In this document: in pieces, positions 25,539 to 37,237 of the stretch | How positions within the stretch are numbered: the first letter of the stretch is position 1 | Layout of the letters: each line of letters opens with the position of its first letter | Source: Paramecium tetraurelia | Lineage: Eukaryota; Ciliophora; Oligohymenophorea; Peniculida; Parameciidae | Direction: 5' to 3' | Assembly (NCBI RefSeq): GCF_000165425.1 | Contig: NW_001799067.1 | Span: 378,867 to 442,866 of the forward strand | Length of the DNA stretch: 64,000 bases | The notes under the pieces: model-generated | Databases searched by the model: none | What the model saw: the letters and a program-made list of their open reading frames with translations, nothing else | Told to the model about the DNA's origin: nothing | Position numbers and translations under genes: made by a program

Positions 25539-26665
25539 TTATTATAAATATAAAATATCAAAATGCTAAAGTATCCTAAATCTAATTGTGCTTCTGATTA
25601 CTGTAATAATGTATTCAATAAGGCGAAAATCCATAGTGATATGATCAAGAGAGGAAATAGTATAATTACCCTAACAATCAACACTTATTATTTGAATTAA
25701 ATAAAATGCCTTAGGAGTAGCATTAAAGGGTAAGAATTAATTCGAAATTGGTAAGGAATAATCATGCATTTTTCTTATTGAAAAATTAAGGTAAAGAATT
25801 TTAATTTAAGTAGAAATATAGAAACTGTTCATTTTATAATATCATCCTCAAGCAATATCAATGGTAAATTGTAGTAACATAAAGAACAATAGATTAATAG
25901 TTGTAAAAAATGATAAAAAGAATTAGCAATCATATATATTAGAGAAATAAAATATTATAATTATTTTTAAGATCAATTAAGTATTTCTAAGCATCAATAA
26001 TAATATTTATAAAATCAAATAAAAATAATAGAGAGGCTGTGCAAAGAAATACAGTAACCATATATATATTATTAAATAAGTGAAAAATATTATAGAATTT
26101 ATAATGATTTATATATGTAAAATAATTGAACAAGATTAATTTGAAAATCATATATTAGTGTTCACTTTTGATTTCATACTACGATAGCACATACTTTGGA
26201 CTGTTAGAGCTGGAAATTTCAGCAAAATGATTGATATATAAGGAAAATTAGATTGCTGATCTACATGTTAAGGAAGATTAGCATTTTATGTTAAATTGCT
26301 TAAAAGTTAAGGAACTCTAAGGATAAGATGTCAGAAAGATGTTAAAATTTCGAAAGCACTAATATTAAGTATGCTTACAGATTATTTTTAATTCAATCTA
26401 AAAAATCAATTATAATGCATTTAAAAAGGAATGAAATAAAATAAATTTATATTTTATATTTTTACTTATTAAATATCATATATAATGTTAATGGAAGGAT
26501 GCATATGGAATTAGAAATAGTTTAGGTTTATTTCTTATAAATGAGAGATTGATAATGATAATCTGTGTTATTTTTAAATTAAAAAACTAAAAATAGTATG
26601 TCATGTGAAATATAAGCAAATTGATAATACGTAATTGTTTGATAAATTTAATTAAATATCTTATA
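25539..26665. other. 1.1-kb gene-poor stretch
   Basis: No supportable gene. A frame from 25563 ('MLKYPKSNCASDYC...') stays open ~70 codons and begins like a Cys-containing exon, possibly a remnant related to the upstream Cys-rich gene. The rest (25800-26650) is AT-rich with no consistent frame. Confidence 0.4.
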
Positions 26666-28125
26666 ATGGATACACATCGCAATTACGAAAACTTAGATTA
26701 TGCCATAGGATTTGGCAATCATGTTGAAACAGAAGCATTAAAGGGAGCAGTGCCAAAAGGATAGAATAGTCCTCAAAAGTGTGCATACAATTTGATAGCC
26801 GAATAATTTTCAGGCACAGCCTTCACATTGACCAGAGCAAGCAACCAAAAGACCTGGCTATATAAAATTAGGCCCAGTGCTGCTCACAGTCCCTTCGTAG
26901 AAGCTCCTGAATTTGGAAAATATGTAAAAAACGATTTTATGAATGATCATGGAGTGACCATCACTCCTAATTAACTAAGGTAAATATCAAAAATATAAGT
27001 ATCAGATGGAAACGATTACCCCTACCCGAAAAACCTACTACATTTGCTGAAGGTTTGGTCACTGTTTGTGGAGCAGGTGATCCTTCCATTAAACAAGGAA
27101 TTGCAATATATTTATATGCTGCCAATAAGAGTATGACCAACTCTAGTATGTTTAACAGTGACGGAGACTTCCTAATAGGTATATATTCTCATTAAATCTA
27201 GTGCCTTGGGAAGGAGAAATGTTAATAACCACAGAAATGGGTAAATTGACTGTGAAACCAAGAGAAATCTGCGTCATCCCTCGTGGAATCAAGTTTAGTG
27301 TAGAAATGAATAAACCAATAAGAGGATACATATGTGAAGTCTTCAAAGGTCATTTCAAAATCCCAGATTTGGGACCTATTGGAGCAAATGGTTTAGCCAA
27401 TCCAAGAGATTTCTTGGTTCCAGTTGCTTTCTATGAGAATACTGAGGAAGAATTCCAAATCATCAATAAATATTTAGGAAAATTCTATAAATGTACAAAG
27501 AAAGGATCTCCTTATGATGTTGTTGGATGGCATGGAAATTATTACCCATACAAATATAATTTAGATCTTTTCAATGCTATGGGAACTGTTACTTTCGATC
27601 ATCCCGATCCATCTATATTCACAGTCATTACATGCTAAACTGATGAGCCAGGGTATGAATATATATATTGTTCAAAGAGTTGCTGTTTGTGACTTTGCTA
27701 TTTTTCCACCAAGATGGATGGTTGCAGAACACACCTTCAGACCACCCTATTATCATAGAAACATTATGAGCGAATACATGGGAAATATTTCTGGTTAATA
27801 TGATGCCAAAGAGGATGGTTTCTAACCTGGATATGGCTCATTACATAGTCTATTTTAAGGTCATGGTCCTGATCATGAATCATTTGAAAAATGGTCAAAT
27901 GTCGATTTACAAGTAATTATACTCAAATATTTCTATAGCCTATAAGATATCCATATGAAAATTTGGCATTTATGTTTGAAAGTACCTATATGTTGAAGAC
28001 ATGCTCCTTTGTCATGGATGATCAAGTCAGCTTGGATCATAACTATTTCCATGTAATTTATTTATCAATATTGATTTAAGTGTTGGGATAAATTGGCACA
28101 TAACAAATTAGGAGATAAACCTTGA
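26666..28125 (+). CDS. HGD: Homogentisate 1,2-dioxygenase
   Basis: 443 residues, full family length. It matches HGD throughout: '[15 protein letters not shown]', '[11 protein letters not shown]', '[17 protein letters not shown]', '[14 protein letters not shown]', '[17 protein letters not shown]', '[12 protein letters not shown]', '[13 protein letters not shown]', '[19 protein letters not shown]' then 'RNIMSEYMG'. The active-site His and Glu in '[12 protein letters not shown]' and the later HGPDHE region are present, so it should be active. It opens the aromatic ring of homogentisate in Phe/Tyr catabolism, using Fe2+ and O2. Introns: 26980-27005, 27179-27201, 27653-27677, 27913-27938 and 28053-28080. 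Confidence 0.97.
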
Positions 28126-28451
28126 TAATTATAAATATATATATATCATTGATTATTCCAATTCAATATAATTTGCTTTATAGAAACAATCTTAGTTAAA
28201 TAAATCATATGATATCCACAATAAGTTTGGGTCATCTTCATTTTAAATTGATGAATCTTTAACTTCAATAAATCTTATGATGTACAAATTTATATTTGTT
28301 TTTATACTTTTGGAAATTCCTTAATAACTTAAACCATTACGCTTATACAGCTTACCCCCAAAAAACATTTATCATTTAAAAAGAATAAGAACATGTAGAA
28401 ATTGTAAATATCTATATTTATTTAGATCAATAATGATATAAATTCACATAT
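28126..28451. other. Intergenic between convergent genes
   Basis: AT-rich spacer between HGD and CK2 beta copy 2 stops; no gene supported although one plus-strand frame is open by chance. Confidence 0.4.
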
Positions 28452-29319
28452 TCATTTATTTTTATTTTTCTTTTTCTTTTTTGACTATTTAGATTCTTAT
28501 TCAGCATTTTATTTTTCTTATTAATGGTGATTTTCTTTTTCAACTATTCCATTGGGTTGTTAAGTAGTAATCTATTGCTATTACTATTGTTATTATTATT
28601 GTAACTATGGAGATGGTTATTAGATTTGTCTATCATCTCTTACTTTGAATCCATAAAGAGTGGGTTGGAAGGGTGTAAATAGTTCAGTACCCAATTGGAT
28701 AGTGAATTTTGGATGGATATCAGGATAAGTCTAAAGATAAATAATGAAATGTACCATCAAGAGCAACATTGGGAAACTGCGACCAAAATATGCTCCATCA
28801 AAGTCAGCTTAACTTTTGCGTGGGGCATATGCTTCTTTACATCTTGGACAATATACTTTAATTCTGCTAGTTTTGAGACTCTCACTCAAACCAATGGGAA
28901 TGGTATTTTGTTTATCACAAAGGACTCTGGGACAATGACCAAATCTCCCATTCAAAAATCTCTCTCTCATAATTGCTAACCCTTTTGGAGTTTAGATAAA
29001 AGCCTAATGTAGTAATCCATAGATATCGCTGGCTTCAGTATATAATTCAAGGAATCTATGGTGTGGTGTGATAAATACTTGTCATTTTCTAGATCCAAAG
29101 TATCTGGCTATTCTGAGGACAGGATCATTTATAGAGCTTATTAAAAGAGATTGAATTGTTTAATGAGGTGGCCATAATTGTTTGGATCTTGAACGAATTC
29201 GGAATCCACTTCAGTCAGATATTGATTTTATGGCAGTTGACAAAACCATTCAATCCACCCGCCTGGATGTTCGGAATATTGTGATTCCTCTATTATAGAT
29301 ATTGAGTGATACCTGACAT
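28452..29319 (-). CDS. Casein kinase II regulatory (beta) subunit, copy 2
   Basis: 265 residues. It begins 'HPGGWIEWFCQLPQNQYL' and continues 'TEVDSEFVQDPNNYG', 'LYTEASDIYGLLHQAFI', 'RERFLNGRFGHCPRVLC', 'PIGLSESLKTSRIKVYCPRC', 'FDGAYFGRSFPMLLLM' and 'PTLYGFKV', a textbook CK2 beta. The tail adds a poly-Gln run (9-10 Q from TAA/TAG/CAA) and a terminal Lys/Asn block. Introns: 29290-29312, 29056-29078 and 28731-28754 (24 nt, a multiple of three without TGA). It is closer to animal CK2 beta than copy 1. The N-terminal acidic loop is reduced, so negative regulation may differ. Confidence 0.95.
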
Positions 29320-29488
29320 TTGAAATTCAAAAAAATTAATATTATAATCACATAACAAAAAGGGCTTTCAATTATTGAATTGAGGAGAGTGATCAAATAA
29401 AATGGAGATAATTGCACTTCTAGTTCACAGATGAAAATCCAGCATGAAATGAGAAATCAGAATATTTTATATATATAATAATTATTTA

Positions 29489-31041
29489 ATGATTTTAAGC
29501 GGATTGGTGATTACACTCAACACTTTAACTCAAAATTACCTCATTTTTAAAGATCAAATACTGAATCCTGAATTTTAAATAGGAAATTACGACGTCAACA
29601 GTTGTGGAGTACCCTAATTGCAACAAGTATATAATGACAATCCAAAATCAAATAACTTATTTATACAGGAGTTAGTGATTCGTGCAAATTAATAATTCAA
29701 GTTGGAATATTCGGTCGAGAATATTATTGATAATGATTTTGCTTTGAATTAAAGTATGAATTGACACAAATAACAATATTAGGTGGAATGATCAATTTAA
29801 CTCTCTCGAACGAATAAGTTATTTACATTACACATGAATGTCCAGAAGATCTCGAGAATTACAATTTCTGGGGTCTCATAAGAGTAGATCTATCAATAAA
29901 TGATGAATCGATGAAAATATACTATGAGAGTATATGTAGCAAACAATATGAACCAAAAAAGTACTTTACATCAACAACAGTTAAGATTTGATTTCAGCTA
30001 TTTGATAATAGTAATCTCAGGCGTTTTATTTGTGTTTCTAACATCCAGATTTGGTCACATTGCATCGTTATAGAAGGCAAATAAAAAGTTTCAAGGAGTT
30101 TTAATCAACTACTGGTATTTCATAGTGTTCATCTTTACGTTATTTGCCTTGGTGGGATTCAGTTATATAAATGTGGATGTGGAAGTCTACATTTTAGCTT
30201 GCATATCTTATTTATCTAACATATTTTTTTTGATAGACACTTGCTGCTTTTTAAAAATTCATTATTGGAACCATTTGCAAGATATTTTATTTTATATAAT
30301 AGGATGGTTTTTGGGTAGCATCCCAATGATCACTTTTTTTGTTTTTGGATTTAGTTGGATTGTCAATGATGTGATATTTGTACTCAATTTGGGAACTTTT
30401 TTTAAGCTCTTTAAGGTAAAATCATTCAAGGATTGCATAACTATTTATGTGCCATTTCTGTTATTTTATTGTCTTCTAAATTATGCAGTCTATCTCAAAT
30501 GGGAATATGGATATAAAGTATCCCTCATCCTTAATTTAACTTAATTCTTCTCTCTGCAAGCTCCAATGTTCAACTATATTCCAACAAGAAAATGTGCATT
30601 CATTGAAATTAATACTCTGTTCCTGCCTGGCTTAATGATAGCTTATACTGTGAGATACGCAAAAGCATCACAATCCTACGTTTATTTTATCATTTATTTT
30701 TTGGGTTTATTCTTGGGATTAATTGGTTGGCTGTCTATCACTTTCCTTAACAGTAAATATTAAATAACAAGGTATAGGATTATTCTAATAATATTAGTTT
30801 ATTATTCACAGTGATTCCCAGTTCAATACTAGCAGCAATACTCTGCTATTATAGAAATGAGTTATCAGTCTTTTACAAAGGATAATTTTATGATCAAATT
30901 CTTGAAGATCCATTTGTTGCATCTAAAAGTATTAAGGCTTCCCAATAAACGAATACTGAATTAATCAATCAGAGCAATCAGAGCAATCAAGAATTACCTG
31001 TTATAAACCCTGCATTATTTTCAGGATTGTATGAATTATGA
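29489..31041 (+). CDS. Signal-peptide-peptidase-like membrane protein, catalytic Asp missing
   Basis: 490 residues; introns 29754-29782, 29961-29985 and 30772-30797. A signal-like N-terminus and ~150-residue luminal domain precede at least seven hydrophobic segments. The membrane part aligns with SPP/SPPL: 'WIVNDVIFVLNLGTFFKLF' and 'KVKSFKDCITIYVPFLLFY' correspond to the segment leading to the YD motif, and 'LFLPGLMIAYTVRYA' to the one following GxGD. The residue after FY is Cys, not Asp, and the second position reads 'EINT' in place of 'GLGD'. The terminal PAL motif is also not clear. It is probably a pseudoprotease acting in ER/Golgi membranes. The family call is by pattern only. Confidence 0.65.
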
Positions 31042-31115
31042 TGCAAATATATTGTAAATCTTAATGGTTTATAAATAATTTAAATATCCTTTTTAACATA
31101 AAACATAAAAATTAT

Positions 31116-32754
31116 TCAATAAGGATTTTATTTACTGCTAAAATCTTATGATTTTAAATTATAAATAGTATTGTATCTAAATTCTTCTAGCTGTTTAATT
31201 TGCATTTATTGATCTTAATTCATTTTCCGTAAAAACTATATGTCCTAATCCATTTGTTGTATTTACTCATTCATTCTTTTGTTCAAATTTTCAGTATTCT
31301 GCAAACTCATTAATTAAGAATGAAATCTTTATGCATCATTTTTATATTAGTTACATTCATTATTTTTTACCAACAAAAGACTGTTTAATCGTTTGACTTC
31401 TTCAGTCAATTATTTGGTCTAATGATCTTGTTCTTTATTCTTCCATTGTACTAATTTTATGGAATATAAGATTACATTCATTTAATTATCTATTTTATAA
31501 TGTTAAATGCTCTAACTACCCTTTTAGCAGATTATTATCAGTAATTAATTATTCGATATCTTTTCTTTACAATTCTAGTTTTTTAAGTGAAGCATCATAA
31601 TTTTATTAAACAATTTTCATATTATTTTCACACATTCCTAAATGATATTTTAGAGTTCCTATTTCTTGTTCTCTAGTATCTACTGCAGTAACAAACTTTT
31701 ATAGACCATCATTTCTAGATCGTAATTATACAATTTCCAATTCCAATTATGATATGTTATCTTTCAATTTTTGGTTTTCTTCATATGATGACTATTATTA
31801 TTATTGCAATTTAGCAAATTAAGACCTTAAACTTCTATGGTCAAAGTTGAGTTGATCTAATAATTACTTCATACTAATATTATCATTAAGTAATAATTGA
31901 TTGTCCTTTTCTTATTATGCCAATTATTTTCTTAATTACTCGTTTTCAGTTACTTATTAGTCATATTACTAACTTACTCTTTTATTTTCGTCCTAAACAC
32001 TCAATAACTTATTAAACTGTTTATTTAATGCATCATGATCTGACTTTAATTATAAAGTTTATCTTAATAATTCCTTATACTGCATCTCAAAGGCCTTATA
32101 AGTTGCTATTTCTTTTCTGACCTACTCTACCTCATCAGCCACTTTCTATAACTCTCCATTTTAAGCCTTAAGCTAGCCTAATTAAGTTTATAACTCAGTC
32201 ACTTATCGTTTCATTGCTTGATTTTAAGCATCAGCCTCTTTAACGTGATCTGCAATAATTTTCAACTCATCTGCTCTCTCTCTAAGAGCTGCGTTTTCAC
32301 TTTTTAATGCTCCAGCATTCATTATTTCTCGAGTTTAATTTATCAATTAGGCTCTTAATTCTTAATTTTCCAATTGTAAACCTTTCAATTATTGCAAAAT
32401 TTGAATCTAGTTTTAATTTGATACATTGGATTGCTATTGTGGAATATTAGATTAGCTTGCAATTTGCTGCTATGTATTAATCATTGTGCTTTTAATAGGT
32501 GCACTTTATAATGGGATTTCACTCTATGGAAACATACTTCTCTCAAATGGAGCATCTTTCTATGGTTTTTCTTACTTTTCTTTATAAATTGGTTAACTTG
32601 CTATCACATCAGTTGGAGCTTAAACTGGAGGAGATACTTGAGATTATTTAACCATTTCTGATTAGGGTCTCAGCATTGGAGCAGAATTAGGGATGCTCTT
32701 TTATGTGAGATAATCTCCCTTAGATATAGTATTATATTGTAAGGCTTTACTCAT
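31116..32754 (-). CDS. Coiled-coil protein with Pro/Gln-rich N-terminus
   Basis: 537 residues; one intron at 31451-31475. The first ~130 residues are Pro/Ser/Gln-rich and probably disordered ('PPVQAPTDVIASQP'). The remainder is an almost continuous coiled coil ('NAGALKSENAALRERADEL', 'ELQTQLGQLKAQNGELQK'). No motor, EF-hand or membrane features. Such proteins in ciliates are often cortical or basal-body components, but I do not recognise this one. The start is the first ATG, 10 residues before the open Pro-rich region. Confidence 0.75.
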
Positions 32755-33090
32755 AAATAATAAATAAAATTAATTGGTAATTATAAAATACTTATACTTA
32801 GAACTTGTTAAAATAGAGGATCTGTAAGAATGTGATAAACATTTTATTTTCCCGCTGCAATAATTTACGATGTGAAACATATGTGGACATGGATAAAAAC
32901 TCAAAGAATTTTCATACTTAATTTAACTGGCATAACAAGAGGGAATGGTAAATTTAGTAATAATGATAAGTAAGAGTATTGGTTTTATAGAGTTGATTCA
33001 AAGAATAATATTTTTTATTATAACTATAATGATAATTTTTTAGTTGTTATTTATTAAATAAATAATTTATAGAAATTTTGAATATTAATA

Positions 33091-34223
33091 ATGGAAACTG
33101 ACATAAACATTCCAAAAACAAAAGCTGTTAATGTTTTCTTTTAGTTTGCTAGAATGCAATTCTACTTAACTGTTTTTTCTAATTTGTTACCTATTATAAT
33201 AAGTTAGACAAATTAAGTTTGTTCAAGTAAGTCAAATATTATTCATAAGATGAGGGAATAAAATTGATTGCTTTAAGTTACAAGGGTGACATAGTTCTTT
33301 TAATTCTAAATTTAATATCGCTTCTATTTATATGGCTTAAAGAACCATTTGCAAGGTATTGTATTAATTAATGCACCAGACTTGAATTTTTTGTAATGTA
33401 TGCAATTAACATCTGTTGGAGTGGGATTATGATTGGTTAGACATATTTAGATGTAACGACATAGCCAAATGAATGTGAAGGTGTTATCCTATCACAAAAA
33501 TTGATTCTGTTTTTCCACCTGAAAACCCATCTAGAAGTATTAGTGAATACATGATTAATAGGTTTTATTCACCTTATTTTCTCCAATATTGTTTGCTTTC
33601 AGAATCACAAATTTACCAAATTCATTTTATGCAATTTATCTAATATTGACAGCAAATTAATAATAATAATTGTGTTCAAGAGACATCCCTAATATTGAGT
33701 TTGGATTGATATTTGTAGCATTAATTTCTTGTTTAATTGGGTTACCTCTAAATATTGGATTGTTTTGCACAAAAAAAGTGACTATTCCAAATTTGTTTCG
33801 ATTTTTACTAATGTTGACAATAATAGGTTAGAGTGGACTTATAGGTTTAAAAATTATTTATAATGATTAGCCCTTATTTATCAGGCTGATGCTGATCTTA
33901 GATCTGAATGCAGTCCAACTCATTTGCTGTTTAGGTCTTATTTCTATATTATTCCGATTACTATTTTGAGTGCTTTAAGCTTATTGTTCTCAATGCCAGT
34001 CCAGGATCATGATGAAATAAGATAACTACTAATTCAGGCTAGATTGAAACCTTTAAAAGCATAATTACCTGTTTAATAGGATTTTACTAAACCATAAGTC
34101 TAATAATAATAATAGGAGGAAATCTTAAATAGATCTGCAATAGATGGAGGAAAATCCCAAATTGGGGCTAAGTCCTAAGTTGGAGCTAAATCATAATATG
34201 GAACTATAAGTAGAAGAGGATGA
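33091..34223 (+). CDS. Multipass membrane protein, unknown
   Basis: 344 residues after four introns (about 33226, 33356, 33538 and 33845; 23, 24, 25 and 26 nt), which give an exact codon count. About eight hydrophobic segments are visible, with short loops, for instance 'IVLLILNLISLLFIWLK'-like and 'FGLIFVALISCLIGLPL'. The cytosolic tail is Gln-rich and carries three imperfect GAKSQ repeats near the end. No transporter signature recognised. It could be a small ciliate-specific membrane protein family. Confidence 0.65.
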
Positions 34224-34246
34224 ATATAGAATATATTTTATAATAA

Positions 34247-34861
34247 TCATGCTCTAAAGTAGTTGTATTGATTTCTAGACGTTTTATTTTTTTCAGTTTA
34301 TAAAATCCTTGCAAATTTTTCAGAGATCATATGTTTAACCTCGTGATGTATTGCTTCGTTTTCTAATTCTAGGCCAAAGGTTTTAAGTCTTTATTTGACA
34401 TAATTGAGATTTTGAATGTCTTCAAGCATAATTTCGCCAGTTCCATCACCTTTGTTGTTGATTTTGTTATAGTTTTATCTACAATAAACGATTCCAACCC
34501 CTTGATGTCTCAGAGTTCTTTTAAGTTATATTTCATTAAATTTTTCACTGAGTCCTTTTACTTTGATTTGTTGAGGTTTTGAAGAGGGTGTTAGGGATCG
34601 TTTAGATTATAAATTAATCAATTCTGTTTTTTCAGGATATAACCTTAATGGCGATGCTTGAGTATTATTCTCTAATCTGAAAGTGTTAGTAAAATTGAAT
34701 TAAGATTATAAAGGATGTCTATTTGGAGTTGCTTACTTATTTTTTTAATATATTTGATAAATGTTTGTATTGGTTATTTTCTTTGAGGCTGAAAGATCTG
34801 GCTCAATAGGAAATAAGAATTCTTTTGGATGATCGATAGTGCTAATAGATCGTAATTTCAT
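34247..34861 (-). CDS. Unknown soluble protein, intronless
   Basis: 204 residues without introns. The N-terminal half is Ser/Asn/Gln-rich; the C-terminal half is globular-looking with 'RTLRHQGVGIVYCRQNYNKI', 'GTGEIMLEDIQNLNYVK' and a Lys-rich end. No domain recognised. Its stop lies 24 bp from the convergent stop of the membrane-protein gene. Confidence 0.6.
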
Positions 34862-35502
34862 TTATTAACAGATAAATTATGTTTAATATTGATTTGTGAA
34901 AATGGAGAATAAGAAGGATAAAATAGATGAAGTATAATTTCAAAGAAATAACGACTTTATAATATGAAGTATGATTACAACAATATAAGAAGCTTATCTA
35001 AAAAGTAATATATCCGAAGGATATCTTTGTATCCATAATTTAATAATATTATTTGAGTATAGAAATATCAACTTTTTGAGTAATCATAGGAGCACTGTAA
35101 GGTGGGTATTCTGCTAATGTTTATTGTTGTGAATGAATTTTCAAAATATTCCTATGTAACTGAAATATCAAATAGAACTTATCTACCTTTTAAATTATCT
35201 ATCTTTAAACATAGTCACTACGATTCAGAAAATTTTTGATAAAATTAAGTTTGAAAAAATATCAGATATGAACTTCAATATATGCATGATACCATTAAAA
35301 AAATGGTTCATATTTATAATTAGTCATTCTATAAGATACTAATATAATGTGATTAGAAATATAGAAAAAATAATAAAAAACTATATTTATCCTACCAACT
35401 GATTTTATAAATGGATATCAGTTAGCATTCTTTTGGGTGATAAATATTAAAATAATCATTGCAATTAGATTTATAAAATATTTAAAAAATAATAAGAGTA
35501 AA
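34862..35502. other. Spacer with possible ERGIC-like fragment
   Basis: No complete gene. A plus-strand frame at about 35050-35239 gives 'VGILLMFIVVNEFSKYS' followed by 'YVTEISNRTYLP', which resembles the first membrane segment and following strand of ERGIC/Erv41-46 proteins, then hits TGA at 35237. Upstream at 34900 'MENKKDKIDE' could be a first exon. It may be a pseudogene or a truncated duplicate. Confidence 0.4.
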
Positions 35503-36531
35503 TCAATACTAATGGCTGTTGTTATAAGCTTCGTATGTATTTCTTTGTAGTGCTAGAGAGTTATTTTCTGTTATTTAACATCTTGCACGAAAAATTACAA
35601 AGTTATCCTCATCATCCTGTTTTATTTTCATTAGATAAACATCTTCTCCCATTTCAAAGTTGTGATCTCGACTAGCTGGCACATGATCCGTTTCATCATT
35701 TACAAAATATATATTATCAGCATTTTCTGCTTTGACGATATTTAAAAAGTTTTAGCACTCCTTGTCTTTGCCGGTGCAATTATAAAATAGAGTTTAATTT
35801 TAAAAGGTATGAGCAGGAATAACAAAATTGGATTCATCACTAAATAATGCAGTTTGATTTCTTTAGGAGTATTTTGGAGCTAAAAAATCATACCTCTAAT
35901 TTGAGAGTTATGATAAAGCAATAGGTTTTGGGTTGTATTGATAATCATTATTTATTATTGACAATATACAAGTTATAGCTAAAAGAGAAAGTAATCCATA
36001 GTTCATCATCTTTGATTTTGTTATTACATTTGCTCTAGATATTTACTCTATTTCTTCTTCTCCTTGTACACTCTGAGTACTATTAATGGGTTAACTAAGA
36101 TTATTAATTATGATTTACTTGTTTTCTTCTAAATATCGGACTCTTAATCTTAAATGATTGTTTTCTATTTGTAATGATTCAATTTATTCATCTTTCTTCT
36201 TTAAAAGTATAGAGTAATTCTTGTTTTCTTGAACTAGATTGTCAAATACGATTTTTTTCTTATCTCTTGACAACTGAGCAGAATTTCTGTTTCTTAATTT
36301 TCTTAATTCTTCTTTGGACATCGTTTAAATGGCTTCAGCCTTCATTTTTTATTTTTTTTCGATTCTTTTTTTGAGTATCCTTTATTTCCTTTCCTCCTTG
36401 AACTTTTATTCCAAATCTTCAGTTGATTTGCTATGTTCTGGTGTAGGAAGATTATTAAAAATGTTGGATTGGAACAAAAGATCATCACATTCCATAGGTA
36501 TATCGTATTCTTCTGAATCAATAAAATTCAT
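35503..36531 (-). CDS. Membrane-tethered bZIP transcription factor (ATF6-like layout)
   Basis: 342 residues, intronless. An acidic N-terminus ('SEEYDIPMECDDLL') leads into a basic helix and a bZIP: 'LRNRNSAQLSRDKKK' fits the N-x7-R basic region, followed by leucine-zipper heptads to ~150 ('EQIESLQIENNHLRLRVRYL'). A single hydrophobic span ('YGLLSLLAITCILSI', ~200-215) comes next, then a ~125-residue domain with several N-x-S/T sites, as expected for the ER lumen. This is the ATF6/CREB3 arrangement: stress-regulated release by intramembrane proteolysis. No S1P-type RxxL site was firmly identified. Confidence 0.85.
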
Positions 36532-36637
36532 TAATATACTGCTAATATCCGATTAATTATTTAAAAACAGAGAGAAAACATAATAATTTATTAATAAGTC
36601 TTATGACGTGGAGACAAGTAAATTAATTTTATAGTGT

Positions 36638-37230
36638 TCATATTAATATAGATTTCACACTGTAATGAGTGGAATTGGATTTTCCAATTTTAGAGAGTCT
36701 CTTAAATTATTACATAATACTCTTTCTCTAGAATTCACTATCAATCAATTTATTTATAACTAAATTAGGTCTTAAATTGTAAATGTTGCATAGATTTTCC
36801 TTTTCTGTATTTGTCTAGGGACTTGTTATTAATTTATCAATTTTGTATTTGGATTCGACAAATTGCTTTCGCTAAAATATTGATTTAATTCCTTCATAAG
36901 AACTATGTCTAGACGAAAGTGATTAGATTTTAATCTCATGATTGTGCAGTATCAATTGTCTTTAACAAGGCCTGAAGTTGGCTTCTGCTTATTTCTAACA
37001 GGAGGATAAAATTGTATTCTTTCTATTTCAAAGTTATTGCAAATTACTTTCTGAGTTAAAGAGCAAGTCTTTCCATCTTTTTTCTTTCGTGCTCTCTTAT
37101 CTTGTCCAACTGATGTTATTTCACAAAAGTATTTGGATATAGAACATTGAGAGTCTTAAGTTTTTAACCATCCCCTTCATTGAAACTGTGTCGTCTAGCT
37201 TTGTTCATTTATTAAATTTAACTGAAACAT
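36638..37230 (-). pseudogene. Unknown protein with in-frame TGA near the 5' end
   Basis: From ATG at 37230 the frame reads 17 codons, meets TGA at 37177-37179, then continues with strongly protein-like sequence ('RGWLKTQDSQCSISKYFCE', 'GKTCSLTQKVICNNFEIER') to TGA at 36638, using a 32-nt intron (about 36913-36944). No normal-sized intron removes the TGA; excising 12 nt would. The start at 37208 is in another frame. The Cys-containing core and basic regions might bind nucleic acid. Options: real pseudogene, unusual micro-intron, or a sequence/assembly change. I do not recognise the family. Confidence 0.5.
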
Positions 37231-37237
37231 ATTAATT

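Noticed and set aside
36329-36556. Plus-strand open frame of 75 codons
   Set aside because: Reverse shadow of the bZIP gene, whose basic region and zipper lie on the other strand.
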